A stretch of DNA of 64,000 nt from Trichostrongylus colubriformis (taxonomy: Eukaryota > Nematoda > Chromadorea > Rhabditida > Trichostrongylidae), in assembly GCA_963978905.1 (NCBI GenBank), contig OZ022258.1, positions 49,646,591 through 49,710,590 of the forward strand, in the 5' to 3' direction. Numbering within the stretch: the stretch's first letter is position 1; each line of letters starts with the position of its first letter. Below the pieces are notes generated by a model. It was not told the DNA's origin, ran no database searches, and was given only the letters and a program-made list of their open reading frames with translations. Below, piece after piece: positions 11,801 to 22,397 of the stretch. The position numbers and the translations under genes were made by a program.

Positions 11801-13383
11801 GATGGCACAACAGAGGGCCCGTTGTGAGCTCAGAAAAGTAGGGCCACGTTCGACTCCCTCTATACTTTCGCAATCCATCTACAGGTGTCTAACATACACG
11901 ATAAGTAAGGTGAGTTACGACACAACTGGTAATTTGGCAGGGAGTAATCGAGCTCCGCAGCTGACCACTCCCAGGTGTCGAGGAACTAGCCGCTTTAGTA
12001 CAACCCTCCCTCTCCACGGGGACCCCAAATACGATCCCTTCCCTTCTTTGAACTCTTCAATACCAGTAACTGTTACTGGTTTGTATAGTTGTGAGGTGCT
12101 TTATTGCTACGTATTCTTACCTGGACACAAAGATATTTATTTCACATTTCCTTACACGAATTCGCTGTAAAATACCCTCCGCTTCTCATCTACCTATTGA
12201 CAATACAGTGCTTATGGCTGACTTCTGCGGGTACCCCTCCTGTCCGGTCAAATACGATCCCCCTGTCGCAGAATCCTTGACTCTCGGTATACCCTGCTCC
12301 GCAGAGCTGGAGTGACTGAGTTTCAATTTCTCACCACACCTCATGCATTACAACTCAAGATAGCTACAACCGACACCCAGCGATATCAGCGAGTCTCTGT
12401 GAAACACTTGTCAAAAAAGTGAATGGGTAGAAAAGGAGATCTTATCACTTGTGCATTCATAACTTTTTTCTGCACTGAAGCACTCCAGTTTTCGTAATCA
12501 ACAAACAACTTAATAGTTCTTCTTCTACCCTCAGTTATTTACAGGAATCTCGATATTCTACCTTCAGATACTCTTTGATCCTAATCATTGCAGCTTTCAC
12601 CGGGAAGCTGGTGACCTACTGATGCAAAGCCGATATAAAATAGGTCGTTGAGTTCGTCGCATGGGGACAAATCCAACGCTCTCAATCTTCCCCCACTTTA
12701 TCCACATTGGACGAAGTTATGACGGTGCAACCGTTTGCGTCGATTAATCCGTCGCAAGGTGTCGATTTTTCAAAAAGAGTGAGCGGTATTGTATTCAAAG
12801 GGGTTAGCTGGTACGTTTTGGATTCTTAAGCAAAACTGCGCGCCATCGCACCCCTTGAATTTGACTTGCCCTACGTCACACCATTCAAGATGTGGCGAGT
12901 GAAGCGACTTCTCGGCACATGTTGCCCACCAAAAAATCGCGAGATAGGCTTTTCAAGGCACTGAATTCAATCGATTGTTTACGTAAAGCGATTGAAAGGA
13001 TAAAATATAAGTAAGCTGTAAAACAGCATGATACAGGTAATATAAGGACCAAGAAGGTATAGCATGGTGAGTAACTGAAAGATTGAGATTGAGACAACAA
13101 GTTAAGTAATTGAAATGATTGAGATAAAAATATGAGGCAGTCAACTGAAAAGGACTGGTCGACTTTGTCGACAGTGAGCTTCCTTTCAAGTATGTACTCC
13201 TAAATTTCGCTGGTACTAATCATGTCTACTCTATAGCGATCCTAGATGCTGAACAACCCACGCCCTCCCCAGCTGTCTGTTGCTTCCTGTAAATAGCATG
13301 TTCCGGCGCTGCTTTCTAATCTACAGAGATTGATCAAACAGGAAACTTGCAAGCAAAACACTTCACTCACCTTTCGGCTGCAT
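5823..13383 (-). CDS. DUF4440/SnoaL-like (NTF2-fold) protein, gene 1, four coding exons
   Basis: Exons on the minus strand: 13383-13371, 8525-8385, 7498-7443 and 5990-5823. They sum to 378 nt (125 residues plus TAA) with consistent phase. The protein starts MQPKDVEATLKPLYTKWEEY, has YHSQAVIVEKG and ATFGKEEIVKLLKEFW in the middle, and ends with SNESYQGTDDYLIVHC, then KGKMAHIWKKEEGNWKIYHD. This is the layout of nematode DUF4440 proteins, small single-domain members of the NTF2-like fold; biochemical roles are mostly unknown, and the lack of a signal peptide suggests a cytosolic protein. Exon 3 is followed by GC rather than GT, a GC-AG intron or a mutation. Introns are long because of inserted repeats (a foldback at 6495-7356 and a mariner remnant at 7683-8174). 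A paralogue with identical exon lengths up to the last exon lies at 29298-31414. The start is supported by phase and by conservation with the paralogue. Confidence 0.85.
6066..6175. repeat. 55-bp tandem duplication
   Basis: Two adjacent copies at 6066-6120 and 6121-6175, both containing ACAACGATTTCTGA and TATACAAGTGA. They differ at a few positions. They lie in intron 3 of DUF4440 gene 1. Confidence 0.9.
6334..6410. mobile_element. partial MITE of the GCGCAAAGTATGAA family
   Basis: Contains CACCGCAAAGTATGAACACGG, one end of the inverted-repeat family seen complete at 42320 and 43440. The partner end is missing. Confidence 0.5.
6495..7356. mobile_element. 862-bp foldback (long inverted repeat) element
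   Basis: The left arm (6495 to about 6775) and the right arm (about 7023-7356) are reverse complements over roughly 280-330 bp, from outer GGTTTCAACTCCCC to inner ACGTTTCCTTGTACT, around a ~250-bp loop. The right arm carries a ~50-bp extra segment near 7095-7150. No transposase frame was found. It lies in intron 3 of DUF4440 gene 1. Confidence 0.88.
7683..8174 (+). pseudogene. Hsmar1/cecropia-like mariner transposase fragment
   Basis: SRIVTCGEYRILYGKRRLFAQWLDE near 7735-7810 corresponds to the mariner RIVTCDEKW...AQWLD block (the catalytic Asp position reads Gly). KLNELRHEFL near 7925 and LTDYHFF near 7985 match the later catalytic region. Middle segments are missing, frames change, and no terminal repeats were found. 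It sits antisense in intron 2 of DUF4440 gene 1. The resemblance to the hookworm bandit element is from general knowledge and untested. Confidence 0.75.
8616..8785. mobile_element. MITE of the GCGCAAAGTATGAA family, diverged
   Basis: Left end GCCGCTTTCGTACTT and right end ACGCAAAGTATGAAGGCGAC are imperfect inverted repeats of the same family as 43440-43533. No clear target duplication survives. Confidence 0.6.
8928..9124. repeat. ~110-bp tandem duplication
   Basis: Copies begin at 8928 and 9038, each with GATAAAGGTTCCATTTAAAA at the start and GATTTTCGACAGGACATGCAAA at the end. The second copy is shorter and diverged. Confidence 0.85.
9125..12589. other. intron 1 of DUF4440 gene 1, no gene recognised
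   Basis: Short open frames up to 136 codons (11760-12170) have no recognisable domain, no splice support and unbiased composition. The only structure noted is a short hairpin around a TCAGCCCT/AGGGCTGA pair near 9217-9250. Confidence 0.5.
12590..12830 (+). repeat. dispersed repeat family R12, copy 1
   Basis: Shares AAGCTGGTGACCTACT..., GTCGTTGAGTTCGTCGCAT and CGTCGATTAATCCGTCGC with an inverted copy at 33900-34145 and a partial copy at 34685-34830. No coding potential. Confidence 0.75.
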
Positions 13384-13428
13384 CCTGAATACTCCAAGCT
13401 ACTACTGATGGCGTACACGGAGCAGTCA
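13384..13428 (-). promoter_or_regulatory. 5' leader and probable trans-splice acceptor of DUF4440 gene 1
   Basis: A GCATTTTAG acceptor-like site lies 45 nt before the start codon with no matching upstream coding exon. The paralogue has GCATTTCAG at exactly the same distance, so this is probably the spliced-leader addition site, though a 5'UTR intron is possible. Confidence 0.55.
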
Positions 13429-13599
13429 CTAAAATGCACTATGATTGATGAACGGAAGCGTTCAAGTGCAGCAATACCGCATGGATTAGCGATGATGATT
13501 CAGCTGAACATTTTTGTTCACCATCGACCGGACACAGTGAATTATGTAGGTCTCCTTCTCAACAGCATGGCTCTGCAATCAGGCCAATGCTAAGGACAA

Positions 13600-14900
13600 G
13601 CCAGACTAGGCTACCTGCAAAGGGAGCGATAAATACGGTAACACCGGGATGGTATAATGATTATGCTGCAGAAACTGATATTCAAAATAGGAAGGCAGCT
13701 GTCATTGGAATTAATTCATTTGCCACCTTCACCATAAAATGAAGCATAGCCATTTATAATCACTTTTGATAGGAATTACAGCTCGAAGATACATGTGGTA
13801 CTCATGGCGTTGGCAGATCGAAGTAAGCATTATGCCACACTTTTTCTGAAAGAAAATAACTCGGATGAAAAGGTCAACTACGAGAACACGAAGATGCTTA
13901 CCAGTGAGGTCACAGAACTGATGGGAATGGTAGGGGTGTGTGGCCTTATGCAAAATTTTCGCGCGCAGCGAGTGCGGGATTTCTTCGCGCGTGTTGCGTA
14001 CATTGCCTACACTTCCTTCAAATTTTACGCCCGAATTGATTATTTCTTGAGTAGGATTGTTATCGTATGATGTTACTGTTTCTTTTACTTTCTCCCTTAC
14101 TATTTCGTCTTTTTAGGGTGCAAAAAGTTAATGCCTTCAGATAATAATGAGATAAACAAGTTTTTTATGGAAGGACTTTCATGGTACCAACCTATTGCGT
14201 CCTGAGCGGAATTTCAATCGACCCACCGACCGTTGTTGTACCATTGTAAAAATTGATGGGTGTTTTAACATAACTACTGATATGTATGACCCAGTAATAT
14301 AAGAACCGTAATTAACAGCAAGTATTTTCTAAGTGAATACCATTATTGTTCAAATTGTTAAAAAACAACATTATAAAAAGTGCATACACATGTACATATA
14401 ACGTCACAAAGAGTGAATTTGTTTTGTCACTGCTTGCTACATACATATGCTGTTCAAAAGCGTGTTGCCAAAATCCTATCTACTTTCAGAGGAGAACTGT
14501 CCCTCAAAGATATGTTATTCTCCATATTCGAAAACATGGAGTGATAGCATTTGACCACGGTACCTTTAAAAAAACTAAAAATTGTGGTTTGTATACAGGG
14601 AAAGTTATGGGTTCATGACTAGCCTACTAATTGGATATAAAACTGTCCTTCCAAAATGTCACAATCAATTGTTCAAGCCACTTCCTCTGACCCACTGCTG
14701 GTCATTGACTCTGCTTAGGTTCCAGTCCCTGGTTAAACCACTGGATTCTCCGCTACCGAGATTTCTCACCAAATTTTTTGCCATAGGGCGATCCTAAATC
14801 GATTTGACCGTAGAATTTTTTTGTTAGTTTTGTGTTAAGTTCAAGAAAGATCATATCTAAAAAAAGCTCTCAATTCCAGACATCGTCAAACTATTTGAAG
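13600..14900. other. gene-free stretch
   Basis: No convincing exon or element. A short patch near 14180-14230 (CTGAGCGGAATT, ATCGACCCACCG) resembles the right part of the GC-rich element at 22030-22121, suggesting a small repeat fragment. Confidence 0.4.
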
Positions 14901-14909
14901 ATTATTACA

Positions 14910-15062
14910 AGTATGCTGAGTTCTGGAAAGAAGCTTCGACCTCGGAGAGGACTCAAACTCGCACCCAATGATTTCTCCCGCTCAAGAGAGCCAATTCCAA
15001 TTGCTGGCTCGAGTCCCGTCCGATACCGACGCTTTTGTCCATAACTCAGCATACTTATGATG
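14910..15062. repeat. tRNA-derived SINE fragments in inverted arrangement
   Basis: A SINE end with CTCGAGTCCCGTCCGATACC and CCATAACTCAGCATACTT lies at 15007-15060. A reverse-complement piece of the same tail (AGTATGCTGAGTT) lies at 14911-14938. The tail matches the SINE at 37420-37525. Confidence 0.65.
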
Positions 15063-15699
15063 ACTTTCGCATCGCGGGCTGCGGCGAAAATCAGCAGCTA
15101 TCAAAAATCAAAAATATCAAAATCACTGTTTAATCACAATTACAAAGAGTCTTGATAACGATCACACTCGACGTTCTGGACGATTTTCTCCAACATCACT
15201 CAGTTATCACTTATGTTTAGTTAATTACCCGTTTTCAATAGTGCGCTGCTAATGAACTGCATTTCCGAAATCTAATTCTCTGTTATTTTTGCAATTAAAG
15301 CTGCTGAGGCTCATGAAACTATCTAAAAAAATCTTGAAAAAGTTAGTGCTTACGGAGATCAGACCCACCGTTGCTCAGTAATCGGTATTGGTGTGAACGA
15401 CTCAAATTGTCATGTTTCGATGTTAATGACTTGTGCCAAGGGCAGATGGAAGTTTTCAAAGTTATGACCAGCAAGCATCGATGTAAGCTTGAAAAGAAGT
15501 TCATATACTAAGCTAAATATTGCAAAGGCCTAAATGCAGTTCAGAAGAAGAAAATTTTTGAGTAAGTGTGAGGCCCGCTCCGAGTACTATATAAGGAATT
15601 ATTAATCGTTTTTCTACAGCATCGACACAGTGGCACTACAGTAGGCAAAGGATGAATTAAATACCGATTAGTGTGTTGAAGTGTGGTGATTGGTGGCGC

Positions 15700-16840
15700 T
15701 GGGGATTTGTCGTGACTTGCGTACGACCTTTCCTGGGTTTGTAGCATACGCCGGTAGGAAACTGCGCTTGGGGCTAGAGCAACCCTTTAAACATCACGGT
15801 ACAACGCTTACCGTAAACTGTCTCACCCACGTGTGGCGCGGGAAAGTATCGGTTTGCCCGGTTCCCGCCAAGTCAAGTCAGTCGTCTGTGTCTGTCGTCG
15901 TCTGGAGCGGTCTGTTGTCAACACCTCTCGATGTCATTCGAACGAAACTGTTAGTCGTCGGAGAGGAAGATCCTCGACAAGGACGCTAGCCTGGTGGATC
16001 GGACATGCTACCCTTTCCCCTCCCCCTCAGGATTTCCCTCGTCACCTCCAGATCGACCAGTCCCTGCGAGTTCATTACATTTCGATAATAGTTGTGTTGT
16101 AGTAATTGCTTGTCTCTCTTTCTTATTTCGTTGTCCTCGTTATGTATTGTCGTCACTTAATATGTAGCTGATAGTATGTTCATGTTTAGTAGTAAATCAA
16201 TATAATACCCCTGCGTCTTGTAGTGTAGCAATAGCACACATAGTTCATAACACCTTTATTAGTTGTCCTCTTGGTAACGGTTAGGGTACAGGCCACAGGG
16301 ACCCGCGGCGTCAATAGCATTCTCCTAAGTGCGACAGGTACCCTAATAGGGTGCGGGCCCTCATAATACACGCATTCTGCCGTGGTCCGGTGGCGGTTGA
16401 ACCACCAGATGCAGCGATTTCAAACCGCTAGCCGCACCGGTCACGACAGGATCAGTACCAGCACTCCTTGGGTGGCCATCCGATGGTCCGTCATGTCCTC
16501 GTGTTCTCCACCCCTCATCTCCTCTTCGCCGCTCCTCCGAGAGTTTTCCCCAGTTCGTCCCCTTTCCCACTTCGTCATCTGGAATGTTTCTATGGTCGGG
16601 AAATGCCCTTATGATCAACCTTTCACAGTACCCTTCACAGCTACCATACGATTATATCAATTCGATCCCGGTTTAGTCACGATCAAAATGGGATAATCGT
16701 GGTTTGCACCGCGGCGTGTGAAACGATGCAGACGAGCTAGAGGCGCCGGCTTGTTGGTCGTGAAGCGATAGACAACTGTGTATGGCACCCCTAGCAGTAA
16801 CCAGTTCCCTTTTCGATTTTTCCAGTAGTAGACATCATGG
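15700..16840. other. GC-richer non-coding block, unclassified
   Basis: GC-rich relative to its flanks, with several overlapping short frames on both strands and no recognisable domain. Its composition resembles the GC-rich filler at 22.56-23.33 kb. It could be the untranslated end of a retroelement; nothing proves this. Confidence 0.35.
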
Positions 16841-16850
16841 AGACATCATC

Positions 16851-17354
16851 TACAGTAGCGGTCAAAAATATATGCGGTTTGGGATTTTGACCATAACTTG
16901 GTTCGATGTTTGCATATCTCGCTCAATTTTTTCGTGTTCTGAAGGCAACTGTTACTCAGTGAAATAAAGTATCTCAGCCGAGTAGGATGTAGTGTGAAGG
17001 TTGAAAAAATTATTTAACTGAAACCACTGAAAATGGTCAACTCCGTGCCTCAGTGCTGTTAGGATTTGAAATAGCGTGCAACACAGTCCCAGCCTCATTC
17101 CGTATTATTTTCTGCACACCTGCCCGTTTCGATGAGTTATAAGCTTTCTATGGCCAATTGAATTTGTGGAAAGGTTTGGCTATTTTTAGAGTTTTTAGTT
17201 AAACAAATTTTCCAATCTCAACACTACACCCTACTTTGCTTCACTGAGTACCAGTTGCCTTCAAAAAACAAAAAAAAAATTGAATAAAAATGTAAACTTC
17301 GACGAAAGTTATGGTTAGATTCCATAACCGCATATATTTTTGACCGCTACTGTA
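16851..17354. mobile_element. Tc1/mariner-type MITE, TACAGTAGCG family, copy 1
   Basis: Inverted ends TACAGTAGCGGTCAAAAATA and its complement, 504 bp in all, with the terminal TA as likely target duplication. No transposase frame. A related element with TACAGTAGCGCTCAAAA ends lies at 30825-31320. Confidence 0.88.
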
Positions 17355-18117
17355 TATCCTGTCCTTACTGATTTCAAATACAGAGCAATAAGTTTTCGAG
17401 TATGCTAGAATGGGGCCAACATGTATGTTTGTTTATTACATAGGGAATTTTTTTCTTTTTTGATTGTAAGAATAACAATGAAATATTCTCACCAGAGTAG
17501 TTATGTGATGCGGCAGTCGCTGTGGACAAGGCGCGCACATCTTGAGGCGCTGACCTATTTGCCACAACTTCCACCGAAGTCTCGCACCAAGAAGGAGCGA
17601 GCAGTAAGGAGAAAGGAACTAGTTCCTTGTTTTTGTTTCTATTGTTGTTTGAATAAAAGCTGTTACGGAAGCTGTGTTGTCTACATTTTTTTGAAAGGAA
17701 ACAAAAAATGGGTGTTCTTGGCTTTTGTTTTCGGCCAATATTTTCCTTTTTCTAATACGCATTTGTGTCGTAATCTTGTAGCTTACGGTATTCAGCGTGT
17801 CCGGCTGTAAATCCAGCTCGCACGAGCAGGCAAGCCTTGCTACATTCGCGCTGCTTACACTGAGGATTTACAACAACGAGCATGTTTGGGGTGATTGCAG
17901 TCGCACTTTTGCTCCTGAAGACGATAAGATTGCGAGACTCGCTTATCGTGGGGTCATAGGAGATTTTTGGTTGTCCATTCGAACTTGCTTTAAACCAGTT
18001 GAGGATGGGGTGAAATTATTTAAATCTCATTGCTAGCGCGGCTCCGTGGATTAGTGGAAACCGGTGAGTCGACTGTATGGCAACGAGTCCTTTGTAGCAT
18101 GAACGGCAACTTATCAG

Positions 18118-18195
18118 AAGCAGAAAAAAATAAAATGAAAAAAAATAAAAAATAAATAAAAAATAAAAAATGAAAAAAAAATAAAAAATAGAATA
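18118..18195. repeat. A-rich simple sequence
   Basis: A run of AAAAATAAAA-type units, low complexity. Confidence 0.9.
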
Positions 18196-19183
18196 ATTAC
18201 TACTGCTTGCTAAACTAAGAAGTGAGACTGAGACATTACAGGAGCATTTCAGAGAGTAATTCTAGTAAACGCTTTGCTGCCATTATAGTAAGAAAAACTA
18301 TCCTACTCATTTGACAGACGGTAACTGAACTTCGGAAGGTCATTATGGGAGCGATTAACTGTCGTCGCAGTGGAAACAACCATCCCAGAATTCACTCGAA
18401 AGACGCTAATTGGGCAAAAAATATAGCAAAATGGCCTACTATAAGTTATAAGGTTCATTGAGCGATGGGCGAAACTGCATAACATAAATGCATGGCATGG
18501 GTGGCCGTAACAAGTAGATCTCGACGCCAGGACTGTAATATTTTAAATATTCAGTGCCTAGTATGCAGTGTTACCCACAATAATATGTAAGGCGTAGTGT
18601 GCACTTACTGCGCTCCCCTTTCTAGAAGACTGGCACTTAAAATTTTTTTTCAAAAGTAAAGAGACGTATATAAGCTGTTTTCAATTATTCATGGAGCAAT
18701 ATGTTAACCTATTACTCAGATGAGAGTCGCTCTTTGACATCCGTCGGTGGTTTCCATAGTCTTGAATGGTCTGTCGACAGGAATAATGTGTGACGAAGGA
18801 AAGGTAAGAAAAAGGATCTTATCATGGGTCATGAACTGTGGTCAGACGGATATTTTTGAAACCTTTCTTTAAAAATTATTTAATACCTTTATGTAGAAAC
18901 CAGTCGGGTTGGCCGACTGACGCCGGCCAATCCTCGTGGGTGGCTTTGCGGTTTTCTTCTTTGTGGCGAGGAGCGACTTTCGGCTCGCCGCTGGCGCGGC
19001 GGCCGACTTTCGCATGCGCGCTTCGCGCGCATTGCAGCAGGAATAGGCCCTGTGTATAGGGAACACACATTGCAGTAGGGAATGGATAATATGCGGCTTG
19101 TATATATTGTAAGTAAACCTCCAACTACCATCGGCTTTGGTTGAAACTAAGAGACCCCATACCCACCTATAACCCCTGCCCAC

Positions 19184-19434
19184 GGGTAGGGTCCACGAGG
19201 TCGAATTTCCGCTTCGCGGCGTTTCACTCGCGGCGCCCCTGTACGACTCGCCGTATCGATTGCCCTTAGTCGCCCGGCCGAGCGTGAGTGCGTCACGTCT
19301 GCGCTTTCCACTCAGGCCACACTGCCTCGCTTGAAGGCTGCCATGCCCTGCCACTGGCATTCGCACCCGCCGTGCCGCTCATCGCGCGCGGCCGCGCGGA
19401 AATTCGACCTCGTGGACCCCACCCCCGGCCCACT
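19184..19434. mobile_element. GC-rich inverted-repeat MITE, copy 1
   Basis: Ends GGGTAGGGTCCACGAGGTCG and its near-complement, continuing into AATTTCCGC. The same design (GGGTGG...GAATTTTCGC) recurs at 21885-22121 and 25015-25251. Confidence 0.75.
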
Positions 19435-19854
19435 CAAGGCAGATCCGCTTCGAAGGAATGGAGGGATTCGATCCCAACACAAAAAGAAAATGAAGTATTT
19501 AGTAGTGCAAAAGTAGTGAAGATGGAGAGGAACGGTCAAAAAATCCGAGAAATAAGACCCCTTACCACCGTTGCTACAAGTGTGTAAGGCGCAATCGAAG
19601 AGGGGCAAGTTACGTTGAAAGGAGCGGCAGCAGTTGGAGGTTTCTCTTCGTGACTCGGAGGCGCTCCGTAGTAGTTGACTTTTGAAGTTTAAAAGCTTCA
19701 AGAGGACGTGCATGAACCAGTTTTACATAGAAGAAATAAAGGCCTTAACTGAGTGCCGAGAGATGCACCTGATTATAACACATCACTTCCTAATGGTAAC
19801 CGAGAACAAAGTGCTACTCAGCGATTGTGGCACTAATACTGGAATTATGGCCGG

Positions 19855-20310
19855 GCTCCGCCTGGAACTTATGTACTCTGTACACATTGGTTGGCCCCTA
19901 CCAATCCTAACCTGCCCGACCTCCACAGGGCCGTGCCTAACTTGCTTGTTGTATGCTCCTTTCACTTCGCTCAGTCCCTACCCAGTCCTCACATGCGCGA
20001 CTTTAACAGAACCTTTCCTAACTTGCCCGCTTCAGCACATTGATTCGTTCATTCATCGATTTCAGTGCAGGCCTCGCCCATGGTGGACGGAGCTAGGCCT
20101 GGAACTTATGTGCTCCGTCACGTGCGTTGGTCCCTACGCTATCGTAACTTGCCCTACCTCTACAGGCCCATTCCTAATTCACCCGACTTTTGACCATTTC
20201 TGCGCATGCCCTGGCCAAGTTGGGCCGGGCCAGGCTTAGGTCTTATGATCTTCGTGCACTTTAGTCAATCTCTACCCATTTCTAATTTTCCCGACCTCTC
20301 CACGTCGCAG
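19855..20310. repeat. degenerate tandem repeat
   Basis: Units of roughly 115 bp carry GGAACTTATGT, GTTGG(C/T)CCCTAC, TAACTTGCC and ACCTC(C/T)ACAGG in order. The open frame across them (19682-20239) reflects the repeats and is not called as a gene. Confidence 0.65.
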
Positions 20311-20441
20311 TTGAACTAAGAGTGCATTATGTGACAAACAGATCACGTAAACACACCAAACTTCTGCTTGAACTAAGAGTGCATTATGCAGCGGTCAGAC
20401 GGACACACAAATACACAGAACTTCTGCTCTATATATGTGTA

Positions 20442-20684
20442 CCAGTTGGGCTGGCGCACACTACTGCGCGCGTCACAAGTGGAAGCATGCTAAATGGGCT
20501 TGAACGCATCACTCGACCAGTATCATCGTTCAAACGATTCGCAGAAACAGGGAATTCGCAGAAACGGGAAAAGGAAACAAATCGCTTCCGTAAATCTCTT
20601 CCTTCCGCATCAGTCGATATCGATCAAGCTCATTTTGCATGCTTTCACGCGTGACGCGCCAGTAGTGTGCGCCAGCCCAACTGA
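20442..20684. mobile_element. foldback MITE, CCAGTTGGGCTGGCGCACAC family, copy 1
   Basis: Inverted ends CCAGTTGGGCTGGCGCACAC... and their complement, with TA on both sides, 243 bp. A second copy of similar size lies at 35458-35701, also bordered by TA. Confidence 0.9.
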
Positions 20685-20866
20685 TATATGGAATTCAGGA
20701 CCCCATCTTTGCTGCGACGCGAGATATCAATTTCCCGCCATTCGCCTTTCGAGGCGCCTTATCAGCTCTTGTCAGCTCTTATCAGTTGCTATCACTTCCG
20801 GTCCCTCACTATTGGTGTCCCCTTACCACCCCCCATATCACTTCAGAGATTCAGAAATTCTTCTTT

Positions 20867-20945
20867 CGTCGCTTTGTTCTTCCTACTCATTTCCACATTG
20901 GAAATTGTGGAAGTGAGTAGGAAGAACAAAGCAACGAAAGAAAAC
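20867..20945. repeat. near-perfect palindrome at the edge of the inverted duplication
   Basis: CTTTGTTCTTCCTACTCA on the left is mirrored by TGAGTAGGAAGAACAAAG on the right, with arms of about 35 bp around a few central bases. The left arm resembles 26255-26290; the right arm is the downstream flank of the minus-strand gene at 21051. Confidence 0.85.
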
Positions 20946-21021
20946 AGCTGTAAAGGCTAGATGCTTTGTAGAACAACAATTATGAGAAAATCGAAAATCT
21001 CGAACAACAATTATGAGAAAA

Positions 21022-21027
21022 TTTATT
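21022..21027 (-). terminator. poly(A) signal of secreted-protein gene copy 1
   Basis: AATAAA on the minus strand, 24 nt past the stop codon; the same signal occurs at nearly the same distance in the other two copies. Confidence 0.75.
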
Positions 21028-21050
21028 GCCTCCTTCAGACTTGAATGGTA

Positions 21051-21455
21051 CTAAGCTGAAACTTCACATGAGCACTTTTTCACAGATCCAGCTCGTTTCA
21101 ATGCTTTTGCATGTTTCAATAAAGCAAAGCGATGTTTAGACACGGTATAGAACTGCCCTCGGAGGTCGTCAATATTACATTTCGAAAAATCAAGTTTTTT
21201 CATGAATTCCTCGACAGTGTAGCATGTCATGTGACCGTCTTTTTCAGAATAACAAATATAGCTGTCAGATTTGCTGTTTCCTTTAGAAGGGTGGGCACTG
21301 TTGCCTTCTTCGTTATCGGAGTGAGCACCGTCGTGGGTCTGTTGCATGCCCTTTTTGCCTTTGAACTCCAGTTTACTGGTATGAACAATGTGCCCAAGTG
21401 TACAGTGGAAGCTGATTGCCAACACAGCAGCAATGGAAATGATGGCGAATTTCAT
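21051..21455 (-). CDS. small secreted cysteine-containing protein, copy 1
   Basis: An intronless 134-residue frame. Residues 1-21 (MKFAIISIAAVLAISFHCTLG) form a typical signal peptide, so secretion is likely. A polar linker of about 45 residues rich in Ser, Asn, His, Asp and Lys follows, then a C-terminal domain with YICYSEKDGHMTC, DFSKCNIDDLRGQF and a final KKCSCEVSA. Five of the six cysteine positions of copy 2 are kept; the first is Ser (SYIC). The family was not recognised and no function is proposed beyond extracellular action. TATA box, short leader and AATAAA are conserved with the copies at 25687 and 40680. The start is fixed by the signal peptide and its conservation in all three copies. 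The linker is the shortest of the three. Confidence 0.85.
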   Translation of the reverse strand: MKFAIISIAAVLAISFHCTLGHIVHTSKLEFKGKKGMQQTHDGAHSDNEEGNSAHPSKGNSKSDSYICYSEKDGHMTCYTVEEFMKKLDFSKCNIDDLRGQFYTVSKHRFALLKHAKALKRAGSVKKCSCEVSA

Positions 21456-21539
21456 CTGTAATATCAGAATTTGTTTTGATATTTGAAAATATTACGTAAA
21501 TGAAACCAGACAAGACCGATGAAAATAGATCCCATCGTC

Positions 21540-21549
21540 CTTTATATAC
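21540..21549 (-). promoter_or_regulatory. TATA box of secreted-protein gene copy 1
   Basis: TGTATATAAA on the minus strand, about 85 nt upstream of the start codon, at the same place as in copies 2 and 3. Confidence 0.7.
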
Positions 21550-21805
21550 ACATCAAAATCTCCCATTTTATTCTCGGCAGCTACAAACCTCGGGTTAGCC
21601 TATGCTTATTTAATGAGAAGCTGCTGATGAATATTATAATGATTTCGTGCATCGACCAAAATTACATATAAACTTGATTGCAGAGAATGACATGGTGGAA
21701 CACATTGTTTAACCGCCTTAGCCTTGCTTTGGCCGCCGCCAGACTCGCGATATTGCGGTTTTGCGGCGCGCACTTCCGCACGCGATACTAGGCCTTGAGG
21801 TTGTA

Positions 21806-21855
21806 CAATGCCGCGACTTCGCGTGCGGAAGTGCGTACGCGAAGTCGCGGCATTG
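21806..21855. repeat. perfect hairpin
   Basis: Arms CAATGCCGCGACTTCGCGT and its exact complement flank a 12-base loop. It lies in the duplicated upstream flank of secreted-protein copy 1. Confidence 0.9.
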
Positions 21856-21884
21856 TGCTGAAAGGTTCACCTCTACTGAGGAAT

Positions 21885-22121
21885 GGGTGGAGGGTCCACT
21901 GGCTGAATTTTCTTGCGGCCGCCCACTGCGAGCGGCGCGGTGTTTTGCAGCTTTATCTGTTGAAACAGCAACAACAACAACATAGGCGAACTTCCGAAGC
22001 TTCCAAACTGTAGTCCTTGAAGATCCTTCACGATACCAGCTCATTACGTCTTGAGCGGAATTCCAAACGACTCGTACTGATAGCGCCGCCAAGCGAAAAT
22101 TCGACCAATCGACCCTCACCC
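21885..22121. mobile_element. GC-rich inverted-repeat MITE, copy 2
   Basis: Ends carry GGGTGG...GAATTTTC and the complement GAAAATTCGACCAATCGACC. It lies 430 bp upstream of secreted gene copy 1; the copy at 25015-25251 lies 436 bp upstream of gene copy 2, so the insertion predates that duplication. Confidence 0.82.
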
Positions 22122-22397
22122 CTGTCGGATATGCAATAAAACAAAATACGTGTCAGCGGTTCCTTGACGAATAATCTGAAAGGGCATTTACTAATTCTAT
22201 TATTTTTGGACTTCACAAAAATCAGGAGCGCGCCGCTCCTGTTCGATTAATGCTGCATAAACGATCGATGGTATGACTATTCGTGATAATTTATTGTGAT
22301 AGTGAAATTATTTTATGTAAATCAAACGCATTGACAACCTAAGCGAATTCCATCCACTAATTGATTCAGAGCAGGAATCCGCATAGTTCTTATACTA

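Noticed and set aside
18869..19366. 165-codon minus-strand frame, Arg/Lys/Ala-rich
   Set aside because: It spans a GC-rich block and part of an inverted-repeat MITE; overlapping frames are open on both strands, as expected from composition.
19682..20239. 185-codon plus-strand open frame with repeated CPTSTGP-like strings
   Set aside because: The repetition comes from a degenerate ~115-bp tandem repeat; no domain and no splice support.
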